This document shows, piece after piece, positions 1 through 5,111 of a DNA stretch of 5,111 nucleotides. Both the position numbers and the translations under genes were made by a program. This DNA comes from an uncultured bacterium (GTDB lineage: Bacteria; Patescibacteriota; Patescibacteriia; UBA1558; GWA2-36-10): NCBI GenBank assembly GCA_937912185.1, contig CALDOH010000007.1:1-5111 (forward strand), read 5' to 3'. Numbering within the stretch: the first letter of the stretch is position 1; every line of letters starts with the position of its first letter. Under the pieces are notes generated by a model that made no database searches, was not told the origin of the DNA, and worked only from the letters and a program-made list of their open reading frames with translations.

Positions 1-12
1 TCTATACTAATT

Positions 13-681
13 ATGAAATTCAATATTCTTACAATTTTTCCAGAGTCATTAGAAAGCTACTTTAGTAGTTCTATTTTGAAAAGGGCGCAGGATAAAAAAC
101 TGATCAGTATAAAAACTCATGACATACGGAAATCAGCAGGTGATAAAAGAGGGACGGTGGATGATACTCCTTATGGCGGAGGCGCTGGTATGGTTCTTAA
201 AATTGATGTAGTACACAAAGCTTTGAAAAAAGTATATCCGCGAAAAAACAAATCAACTAGAGTCATACTTATTTCTACTCGTGGAAAGACTTTGGATCAA
301 AATGAAGTAAAGCGTCTAGTAAAATATAAAAGGCTAATTATGATCGCTGGACATTATGAAGCTATTGATGCGAGGATAGACAAATTTGTTGATGAAAAAA
401 TATCTTTGGGAAATTTTGTGCTAACTGGTGGAGAATTAGCAGCTGCTTGTATAGTAGATGCTGTATCTCGTTTAGTTCCCGGAGTAGTCGGCAAAGAGGA
501 ATCGGTCCAAGATGAATCCTTTTCTTTTTATAACCAGAAAAAAGAGGAATTTAATATTGAATATCCTCAATATACTCGTCCAGAGAAATTCAAAGGGCTA
601 GAAGTGCCCCAAGTTTTACTCTCGGGCAATCATCAAAAAATAAGAGAATGGCGAGAAAAACAAACAAAGTATAGAAAATAG
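13..681 (+). CDS. trmD: tRNA (guanine(37)-N1)-methyltransferase TrmD
   Basis: TrmD transfers a methyl group from S-adenosylmethionine to N1 of G37, next to the anticodon of tRNAs with G at position 36, preventing +1 frameshifts; it is a cytosolic SPOUT-family homodimer with a trefoil knot. The 222-residue product (family usually about 230-255) has the hallmark segments in order: the MKFNILTIFPE start, DTPYGGGAGM (51-60), AGHYEAIDAR (112-121), the knot segment ISLGNFVLTGGELA (130-143), SRLVPGVVG (152-160), YPQYTRP (184-190) and VPQVLLSGNH (198-207). The ATG at 13 gives the canonical N-terminus; the 12 bases before it show no Shine-Dalgarno. Counting from Arg153 (Arg154 in Haemophilus TrmD), Glu168 falls where the catalytic Asp169 is expected, with Asp167 beside it. 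The gene is AT-rich, ends in TAG, and is followed by its own terminator, so it closes its transcription unit. rpsP/rimM may lie upstream and rplS does not follow. Family identity is certain. Confidence 0.97.
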   Translation: MKFNILTIFPESLESYFSSSILKRAQDKKLISIKTHDIRKSAGDKRGTVDDTPYGGGAGMVLKIDVVHKALKKVYPRKNKSTRVILISTRGKTLDQNEVKRLVKYKRLIMIAGHYEAIDARIDKFVDEKISLGNFVLTGGELAAACIVDAVSRLVPGVVGKEESVQDESFSFYNQKKEEFNIEYPQYTRPEKFKGLEVPQVLLSGNHQKIREWREKQTKYRK

Positions 682-699
682 AGGGTTTTTGCTAATTTT

Positions 700-730
700 A
701 GTCCCAAAATCTTTGGGGCTTCTTTTTATT
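700..730 (+). terminator. Intrinsic terminator after trmD
   Basis: A 9-bp stem (700-708 with 712-720, one G-U pair, core GTCCCAAA/TTTGGGGC) closes a 3-nt loop and is followed directly by TCTTTTTATT. It starts 18 nt after the trmD stop. The end of the U-tract overlaps the -35 box of the next promoter (729), so trmD is transcriptionally insulated from the downstream unit in minimal space. Confidence 0.9.
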
Positions 731-757
731 GACAAAAATACAAAAATATACTATAAT
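729..757 (+). promoter_or_regulatory. Perfect consensus sigma70-type promoter for the GC-rich surface operon
   Basis: TTGACA (729-734), a 17-bp AT-rich spacer and TATAAT (752-757) match the housekeeping sigma factor consensus at all twelve positions with optimal spacing. Transcription should start near 764. No start codon with a ribosome binding site lies close by; the first convincing gene starts at 1012, so the transcript would carry a leader of about 248 nt. The promoter predicts strong constitutive expression unless the leader is regulatory. Confidence 0.85.
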
Positions 758-763
758 TGAGCA

Positions 764-1011
764 TTCGCAATAAAAGAAAAAACAAGTGTTTTTGATAAAA
801 ATCAGGTGAGAGAAGTCCGGATATTTTTTTGTGTCCGTATATCTGTCCTCTGATTTTCAAGGAAACTTGGGAACAAAGGCGTTAATTGACAAAGGAAACA
901 TTGCACAAGAAAGGGAGTTCTAGTAGACGATTCGGATTAGAAGGATTGACCAACCTGCGGCTAAGGTCGTGGGAAAACCACCTCGAAAGAGGATGACCAA
1001 GGAGGAAGAGG
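764..1011 (+). promoter_or_regulatory. Long structured 5' leader (unidentified RNA element)
   Basis: This is the stretch between the predicted transcription start and the TTG start codon; no supported coding gene lies in it. Visible structure in order: a weak AAAAAC/GTTTTT hairpin (778-793); a long imperfect stem-loop (798-857) with an 8-bp base AAAATCAG/CTGATTTT, a middle AGA/TCT segment and a tip CGGATA/TGTCCG around a U-rich loop; immediately abutting it, CAAG-GAAA-CTTG (858-869), a GNRA-tetraloop hairpin that could stack on the first; an unstructured-looking A/G-rich stretch (870-960); and a compact three-helix element (965-998). I do not recognise a known riboswitch or Rfam class. Composition changes from AT-rich to GC-rich around 945-960. 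It may be a cis-regulatory leader, an mRNA-stabilising leader, or a separate small RNA. Confidence 0.5.
965..998 (+). promoter_or_regulatory. Three-helix RNA element next to the ribosome binding site
   Basis: GGTC (965-968) pairs with GACC (995-998) and encloses two hairpins: GTGG/CCAC (969-972 with 978-981, loop GAAAA) and CCTC/GAGG (981-984 with 989-992, GAAA tetraloop). C981 can serve only one of the two. The AAGGAGG ribosome binding site starts one base after the closing helix. CCTC (981-984) can alternatively pair with the GAGG inside that site (1002-1005), which would be a simple on/off switch. The structure was read by eye and its function is inferred. Confidence 0.45.
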
Positions 1012-1014
1012 TTG
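999..1014 (+). promoter_or_regulatory. Ribosome binding site AAGGAGG with TTG start
   Basis: AAGGAGG (999-1005) is a perfect Shine-Dalgarno match and lies 6 nt before the TTG codon at 1012. It decides the start: TTG at 1012 gives a classic signal peptide (MKNFIYILF...). No in-frame ATG gives a better N-terminus, and the ATG at 993 is in another frame. Confidence 0.85.
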
Positions 1015-2214
1015 AAAAACTTCATCTACATCTTGTTTGTTTGTTTGAGCTTGACCGTTTCGGTCCAGGCTCAGGCGGCAGACTACTACGTCGAGTCGTT
1101 GGGCGACACTGTTGTTGTTCACCTCAAGCCGGGTAATACTGGCATCACCATCAACCCCAAGGATATCGACTTCAATGACGATTTCTTGGAGTGGATTCAG
1201 CTGGCCAACGACGGCCAGGCTTACATGACGGTCTTCGTCTCCAACGACAAGACCAAGTGGGCCATGCTCCAAATCATGGAGCAGGATGAGCGCTTCAAGG
1301 ATCTTAACTATGATGAGCTCAACCTGAACTTCGACACCATGTCCAAGGGCGGTCGTCAGACGGCGGCCGATGAGATCTTGACTTACGCCGGACTCGAGCT
1401 TCAGGCTCGGATCAACTGGCGTTTCGGGCGGGAAAAGACCTGCTACTTCAAGATTTTTGGCGTCAAGGATAACAACAAGGGTGATGATCCTGATGATCAG
1501 CTCCAAGTGTTGTCGATCGACAACGACGTCTCGCCGCTGGTACTGCCTGTGCCTTTTGCGCCGCGGATCAAGTTCACGGTCTCGGGCGGTACGCCGCCGT
1601 ATCAGACCAAGCTGAGCTTCGATCAGAGGCCGATCTCTACCACCAGTACTGATACCACTTACACCGTGGAGTCGGTCGGTGATCATGAGATCGAGCTGAT
1701 GGTCGTCGATGCGGCCAACGATACTCTAGTGGTCAAGCAGAAGATCCGTGGGCTCAAGTCCAACTGGGCTTTGGGTCTCCATGGTGGCGTGAGTACTACT
1801 CGGGAAAGCGTGGCTCCTACGGCTACGGCGTCGCTGTACTGGCATGAACAGGTGATGCTTCGTGGACACTTTGTCCATGGACTCTTCCTGCGCCAGGATC
1901 GTGACTACTTCGGTAGTGATGAGCCGAGTTTTGACCGGGCCTGGGGTCTGGTGGCCGGCTACAAGCTGTCGGACACGCCGATCTGGCTGAGTCTGGGTTG
2001 GCATCATGAGGAGACCATCCTCGATGCCACCGATGAAGCTGGCAACAACCTGAGCTACTTGGACGTCGGCGAATTCGGCGTCAACTACATCGACAAGAAC
2101 ATCCAGCTGATTTTGGTCGCCAACTACGGCCATGAGAAGCCTTACACTGAGAACCTCAATACCACCTTCGGCGTGCGTTTCGCCGTCGTGGTTGGCAACA
2201 CCTGGGGGTGGTAG
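1012..2214 (+). CDS. Exported protein with PKD/Ig-like domain and C-terminal beta-barrel-like domain
   Basis: I do not recognise a named family. The 400-residue product starts with a Sec signal peptide (positive Lys2, hydrophobic 4-18, probable cleavage after AQA at residue 22). Residues 24-165 form an acidic domain without known motifs. Residues 172-247 look like a PKD/Ig-like beta-sandwich: the GGTPPY motif (192-197), then a GDHEIELMVVD strand (223-233). Residues 251-400 contain eight short segments with alternating hydrophobic/polar residues and many Gly, Tyr and Trp (about 251-260, 269-279, 281-295, 309-319, 323-334, 348-360, 363-375, 385-400), and the protein ends in Trp. That pattern is typical of small eight-stranded outer-membrane barrels of the OmpA/OmpX/OmpW size. 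Codons are GC-rich, unlike trmD. The next gene starts 2 nt after its TAG stop, so the two are probably coupled. The barrel call is inference from pattern; a soluble beta-sandwich is the alternative. Confidence 0.75.
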   Translation: MKNFIYILFVCLSLTVSVQAQAADYYVESLGDTVVVHLKPGNTGITINPKDIDFNDDFLEWIQLANDGQAYMTVFVSNDKTKWAMLQIMEQDERFKDLNYDELNLNFDTMSKGGRQTAADEILTYAGLELQARINWRFGREKTCYFKIFGVKDNNKGDDPDDQLQVLSIDNDVSPLVLPVPFAPRIKFTVSGGTPPYQTKLSFDQRPISTTSTDTTYTVESVGDHEIELMVVDAANDTLVVKQKIRGLKSNWALGLHGGVSTTRESVAPTATASLYWHEQVMLRGHFVHGLFLRQDRDYFGSDEPSFDRAWGLVAGYKLSDTPIWLSLGWHHEETILDATDEAGNNLSYLDVGEFGVNYIDKNIQLILVANYGHEKPYTENLNTTFGVRFAVVVGNTWGW

Positions 2215-2216
2215 AC

Positions 2217-4370
2217 ATGAATAAGATTCTTCTTCGGATCAGCTGGCTGTTGCTGGCCGTTGTCTTGATGACGCTTGGTTGCGCTAGCGACCAGGTCACT
2301 GGACCCAATGCTCCGGAAGAGCAACCGGTCAGTATGGAGTTGCACTTCGGTGTGACCAATGATCAGGACTACGTGCCTTTTGCCGCCTCGACCATTTACA
2401 CGGTCACGGGTGGCAGTGGAGTCTACAGCTACGAGCTGTACCGTGATGGTGAGTTCCTGGGTCACGATCCGATCCAAATCCTGCTCTTCAATGAAGTCCG
2501 GGACTACGAGATTACTCTCAAAGTCCGGGATGCTGAAACGGACTCTGTTCGGACGGCCAGTGTGATGGTGAGCGGCATGCAGTCGCCACCCGGCTTGCCT
2601 TTGGAGGTTACCGTCTATACGGCTGACTTCTTCGGCATCGTGCCCTTCACCGCTTCGGTCCTCGGTATCGCCAAGGGTGGTAAGCCACCCTACAGCTACG
2701 AGGTACTCGTCGATGGTGCCGTACTCTATGAGGACGACAACGTTCCGGTTCACATCACCGAAGGTGGCGATCACGAAGTACTCTTCCGCGTGACTGACGC
2801 TGTGGGCACCACTGTCCAAGACGGTGTCAGCATCTATGGGCATCTGCCCGAGGAAGATCCGCTGATGCGGATCAATTTCGTGGCTCTGCCTCAGACGGTG
2901 GAGCAGGGCAAGTACACTGGTCTGATTACCGTGGTTTACGGAGGGCAAGCGCCTTTCGATTTCGAGATCAGGGTGGATGACCAGGTGGTCTCCTATGAGC
3001 CCACCTACATGTACCAAGTAAACTTCCTGGGTGAGAAGATCGCCATGGTCAAGGTGACCGACGCGACCGGCATGTCCAGCGAGATCGGTCTGTCGATCTT
3101 CGGCGTTCGGCCTTATATCTATGTTCCGCCAGTAACGGTGGACGTGACGGCCAGTCCTCATGAGGCTCAAGCGAATGAGGATATTTCCTTTCACGCTGAC
3201 GTGCGTGGGGGGAGCTACGACCTGATCGAATGGTATATGGTCGGCGTTGATGTTGAGATTGGTCGTGGTGAAGATATCACCCGCAACTTCCAGACGCTTG
3301 GTTTCGAGTATGTGGAAGCTCGGGTATACAATTGGGGCAATTTCTTGGCTGCGGACACTGTCCGTGTCACCATCACTCCTTCGGATGATCCAAAGGTTCC
3401 TACGGTGGATGCTACGGCTACGCCATGGACTGGTATTGTTCCTTTCTACACCACGCTACATGCCGATGTTCGGGACGGTACGCCGCCCTACAACATCATC
3501 TGGTATGATGACAACGGCAACATTGTTGGTGTCGATGATCTCTATCGTCTGGTCGAGCGACCAGGCGAACATTTGTTCGAGGTTCGGGCAACCGATAGCC
3601 TTGGATTGGTGGGTGTTGACACCGTTGTCGTTGCTGGTACAAGTAGTGACGACCCCACCCTGCTCGTTGAAGTCACAGGCGGTCCGCAGGGACAGTTTGA
3701 GCCAGTATTAGCTACCCTAGAGGCACACGCCTCTGGCGGTGATGGCAACTACAGTTACGCTTGGTACTGGCCGACAGCGGCAACGTTGTTTTCCACTGAG
3801 CGTTTCCCGATTACGGAAGCCTTGGCTGCCGGTGCTCACACTTTCATCTGTGAGGTGACTGATAGCAGTGGTGCCACGGCCATCGATGATGTGATGATCA
3901 CTGTTTTGGAGACTCCGGGCGACAACGTAGTCACCTGGAGTCAGTGCCCCAACTTACGGGTTGGACCGAATGATGATTTTGCCAGAACTACGACTACGGT
4001 CGAAGTGACTGGTGATTATGAATCGTTTGTCCAAGTCGAATGGGACGCTGTACCGTCGGGTGAGCTCGACGCCTTCATGATGGAGATTACTCGTCCTGAT
4101 GGACATCGTTACACCTGGCGGGTGGACAAGCCTCGCGACTGGGGTCGCAAGACTGTCTACTACGAGGTGGGCAACGTCCATCTCGAGCAAGGCGATGTCG
4201 TCCTGAACATGTACTGGCTGGGCAACGATAAGTCCGGCGAGAAGTGTACCCGCTGGGACACCTGGCAGCTCATCTCGGGTAATGCCATCATCCCGGCCAA
4301 CAAGTCCACCGACGTGGTGGTAATTCGTCTCGATGACCCCAATCGAGACAGCTACATCACCCGTCAATAG
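2217..4370 (+). CDS. Surface lipoprotein with six PKD/Ig-like repeats
   Basis: The 717-residue product (ATG at 2217) has a lipoprotein signal peptide: Lys3 and Arg7, a hydrophobic core (8-20) and a lipobox-like MTLGC with Cys22 as the lipidation site. Residues 24-37 are a short linker. Six PKD/Ig-like repeats of about 80 residues follow: 38-120, 128-208, 216-296, 306-388, 395-474 and 482-564. Most show a VPF- or GGxxPY-type turn followed by a (V/A)TD strand, as in VTDA or VTDS. Repeats 1-3 carry a YSYE/FDFE strand, whereas repeats 4-6 carry a WY strand, so there are two subtypes. Residues 570-717 form a different beta-rich domain with Cys577 and Cys677 and many Trp/Tyr residues; I do not recognise it. 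Such repeat lipoproteins usually act in adhesion or as spacers on the cell surface. No LPXTG motif or C-terminal sorting tail is present. An in-frame GTG at 2208 lies inside the previous gene; ATG gives the better signal peptide. A G-rich GGGGGTGG (2204-2211) may serve as ribosome binding site. Confidence 0.85.
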   Translation: MNKILLRISWLLLAVVLMTLGCASDQVTGPNAPEEQPVSMELHFGVTNDQDYVPFAASTIYTVTGGSGVYSYELYRDGEFLGHDPIQILLFNEVRDYEITLKVRDAETDSVRTASVMVSGMQSPPGLPLEVTVYTADFFGIVPFTASVLGIAKGGKPPYSYEVLVDGAVLYEDDNVPVHITEGGDHEVLFRVTDAVGTTVQDGVSIYGHLPEEDPLMRINFVALPQTVEQGKYTGLITVVYGGQAPFDFEIRVDDQVVSYEPTYMYQVNFLGEKIAMVKVTDATGMSSEIGLSIFGVRPYIYVPPVTVDVTASPHEAQANEDISFHADVRGGSYDLIEWYMVGVDVEIGRGEDITRNFQTLGFEYVEARVYNWGNFLAADTVRVTITPSDDPKVPTVDATATPWTGIVPFYTTLHADVRDGTPPYNIIWYDDNGNIVGVDDLYRLVERPGEHLFEVRATDSLGLVGVDTVVVAGTSSDDPTLLVEVTGGPQGQFEPVLATLEAHASGGDGNYSYAWYWPTAATLFSTERFPITEALAAGAHTFICEVTDSSGATAIDDVMITVLETPGDNVVTWSQCPNLRVGPNDDFARTTTTVEVTGDYESFVQVEWDAVPSGELDAFMMEITRPDGHRYTWRVDKPRDWGRKTVYYEVGNVHLEQGDVVLNMYWLGNDKSGEKCTRWDTWQLISGNAIIPANKSTDVVVIRLDDPNRDSYITRQ
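2328..3908 (+). repeat. Coding region of six PKD/Ig-like protein repeats
   Basis: Six consecutive units of about 240-250 bp encode the beta-sandwich repeats of the lipoprotein. They are recognisable at protein level but not as DNA repeats. For example HADVR occurs in repeats 4 and 5, yet all five codons differ between the copies. The duplications are therefore old, or held by selection on the protein, and this is not a recent tandem amplification. Confidence 0.65.
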
Positions 4371-4379
4371 TTCATTCTA

Positions 4380-4395
4380 TGGCTGACAGCAGCCA
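4380..4395 (+). other. Small GC-rich hairpin after the lipoprotein gene
   Basis: TGGCTG (4380-4385), loop ACAG, CAGCCA (4390-4395) form a perfect 6-bp hairpin 10 nt after the stop codon. It has no U-tract, so it is not a terminator by itself. It may protect the 3' end of the mRNA or be incidental. Confidence 0.4.
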
Positions 4396-4409
4396 ACATT
4401 AACCCTATC

Positions 4410-4454
4410 GGGGGGAAATAAGTCCTATAATAAGGCATTCCCCTCTTTTTTATT
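4410..4454 (+). terminator. Intrinsic terminator of the surface operon
   Basis: GGGGGGAA (4410-4417) pairs with TTCCCCTC (4438-4445) in an 8-bp stem including one G-U pair. A small inner hairpin (GTCCT/AAGGC around 4422-4435) can form in the loop. TTTTTTATTT follows at 4446. It sits 40 nt after the lipoprotein stop and separates the surface operon from the rRNA promoter. Confidence 0.8.
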
Positions 4455-4468
4455 TACTTTCCAAAGAC

Positions 4469-4497
4469 TTGACAAAACCCTACTTTTGCCCTATCAT
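4469..4497 (+). promoter_or_regulatory. Near-consensus promoter upstream of 16S rRNA
   Basis: TTGACA (4469-4474), 17-bp spacer, TATCAT (4492-4497): eleven of twelve consensus positions. Start expected near 4504, giving a leader of about 258 nt before mature 16S rRNA. It is the best candidate for the rrn promoter in the window. Like the promoter at 729 it lies just after a terminator U-tract, and a GCATT follows the -10 box in both. Confidence 0.75.
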
Positions 4498-4563
4498 AGT
4501 GAAGCATTAAATTTAAAGGTAAAACCTTTCGTAGCTGATTGAAAAAACCTAGAGTTGCATATA

Positions 4564-4611
4564 AAGAAAAGACAGTAGTGCCTAATTATTTGGACCTTGC
4601 TGTTTTTTCTT
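4564..4611 (+). terminator. Terminator-like hairpin inside the rRNA leader
   Basis: AAGAAAAGACAG (4564-4575) pairs over 12 bp with CTGTTTTTTCTT (4600-4611), with one G-U pair; pairing continues inward in part (AG and CC with GG and CT). The core stem ACAGTAG/CTTGCTGT followed by a run of T has the form of an intrinsic terminator, and the A-tract on the other side makes it potentially bidirectional. It sits about 60 nt after the predicted start from 4469-4497. It could attenuate rRNA transcription, end a separate small RNA of about 105 nt, or act as a processing stem. Confidence 0.5.
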
Positions 4612-4633
4612 AATATTAAAAAGAAAAAAGTGT

Positions 4634-4669
4634 ATTTTGACAATTCAAACATGTTCAATTTTGACAATT
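4634..4669 (+). repeat. Direct repeat ATTTTGACAATT, two copies
   Basis: ATTTTGACAATT occurs at 4634-4645 and 4658-4669, a period of 24 bp (just over two helical turns), with a palindromic AACATGTT (4648-4655) between the copies. Each copy contains TTGACA, but no good -10 box lies at 16-18 bp. Same-face spacing would suit a protein binding site upstream of 16S; this role is inferred. Confidence 0.45.
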
Positions 4670-4710
4670 TGGAAGTGACAAGCTTTTAGTCAATTTCAAT
4701 TTTTTTAAGT

Positions 4711-4739
4711 TATTGAGTCATTGAGACTCAAACTCAATA
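4711..4739 (+). other. Hairpin upstream of 16S rRNA
   Basis: TATTGAGT (4711-4718) pairs with ACTCAATA (4732-4739) in an 8-bp stem around a 13-nt loop. An alternative shorter stem TTGAGT/ACTCAA (4713-4718 with 4726-4731) uses part of the same bases. It is probably part of the precursor rRNA leader. Confidence 0.45.
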
Positions 4740-4741
4740 TT

Positions 4742-4760
4742 ATCGAAGTATAACTTCGAT
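4742..4760 (+). other. Hairpin directly before the 16S 5' end
   Basis: ATCGAAGT (4742-4749), loop ATA, ACTTCGAT (4753-4760) form a perfect 8-bp stem that ends one or two bases before the estimated mature 16S start and is followed by TTTTA. It may guide 5' processing of the rRNA precursor. Despite its terminator-like look, it cannot be an efficient terminator if 16S is transcribed through it. Confidence 0.55.
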
Positions 4761-4761
4761 T

Positions 4762-5111
<350 letters not shown>

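Larger units (their letters stand above)
4498..4761 (+). other. rRNA leader region, no protein gene seen
   Basis: This AT-rich stretch between the rRNA promoter and the 16S 5' end holds no supportable coding gene. It contains a short hairpin AAAGGT-AAA-ACCTTT (4515-4529), a long terminator-like hairpin (4564-4611), a 12-bp direct repeat (4634-4669) and two hairpins just before 16S (4711-4739, 4742-4760). I could not find a convincing boxA antitermination motif. Confidence 0.6.

Noticed and set aside
13..681. Alternative genetic code with UGA as glycine (known in Gracilibacteria and Absconditabacteria)
   Set aside because: All three genes end in TAG, but trmD encodes its glycines with GGN only and has no in-frame TGA, so the standard bacterial code fits.
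806..820. Resemblance of GAGAGAAGTCCGG to the RNase P RNA core GAGGAAAGTCCGGG
   Set aside because: The rest of the RNase P RNA core is absent and the region to the next gene is too short.
886..914. TTGACA at 886 as a second promoter before the surface operon
   Set aside because: No acceptable -10 box occurs at 16-18 bp downstream (GAAAGG at 17 bp).
993..1136. ATG at 993 opening a 47-residue frame overlapping the start of the exported protein
   Set aside because: It is in another frame, has a poorly spaced GAGG directly against the ATG, and its product shows no features; the TTG at 1012 has a perfect SD and a signal peptide.
2208..2210. GTG start three codons upstream for the lipoprotein
   Set aside because: It would overlap the previous stop codon and only add MVD ahead of a complete lipoprotein signal peptide; ATG at 2217 is simpler.
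961..3194. Long antisense open frames (961-1686, 1726-2133, 2142-3194 on the - strand)
   Set aside because: They lie opposite the two GC-rich genes and arise from their codon pattern. They have no ribosome binding sites, signal peptides or recognisable domains, while the + strand proteins have clear export signals and domain repeats.
4637..4690. TTGACA copies at 4637 and 4661 as extra rRNA promoters
   Set aside because: The hexamers at proper spacing are poor matches (best TTTAGT at 18 bp), so I list them only as a direct repeat.

Overview
The window looks like DNA from an uncultivated, AT-rich bacterium, most likely a member of the Candidate Phyla Radiation (Patescibacteria). The main support is the partial 16S rRNA gene at the right end: it keeps the universal primer sites but has a shortened helix-6 region and the non-standard TCAAGAATC after the 338-357 site. 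The phylum call comes from reading signature bases by eye and is moderate in confidence. Everything recognisable lies on the + strand.

Layout. Positions 13-681 hold trmD, the tRNA m1G37 methyltransferase, in AT-rich codons, closed by a strong intrinsic terminator (700-730). The terminator's U-tract runs straight into a perfect consensus sigma70-type promoter (TTGACA, 17 bp, TATAAT; 729-757). About 248 nt of probable untranslated leader follow, with several good hairpins, ending in a three-helix element beside a perfect AAGGAGG ribosome binding site. Next comes a two-gene unit (1012-2214 and 2217-4370, 2 nt apart) of clearly higher GC content and different codon use. Gene 1 encodes a Sec-exported protein with a PKD/Ig-like domain and a C-terminal region that reads as an eight-stranded outer-membrane beta-barrel. 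Gene 2 encodes a lipoprotein with six PKD/Ig-like repeats and a separate C-terminal domain. A terminator (4410-4454) closes the unit. Composition returns to AT-rich, with a second near-consensus promoter (4469-4497), a 265-nt leader containing a terminator-like hairpin, a 12-bp direct repeat and two hairpins, then the 16S rRNA gene from about 4762, cut by the window end.

How it fits together. trmD and rrs are housekeeping genes of the host. The middle unit is probably a cell-surface pair made together: the barrel-like protein and the lipoprotein share Ig-like folds and appear translationally coupled. Their GC-rich codons, and their outer-membrane architecture in a lineage usually thought to lack an outer membrane, suggest acquired DNA or, less excitingly, a chimeric metagenome assembly. 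The most interesting unexplained parts are this surface pair, its structured leader with an apparent SD-switch arrangement, and the promoter-plus-terminator arrangement ahead of 16S.
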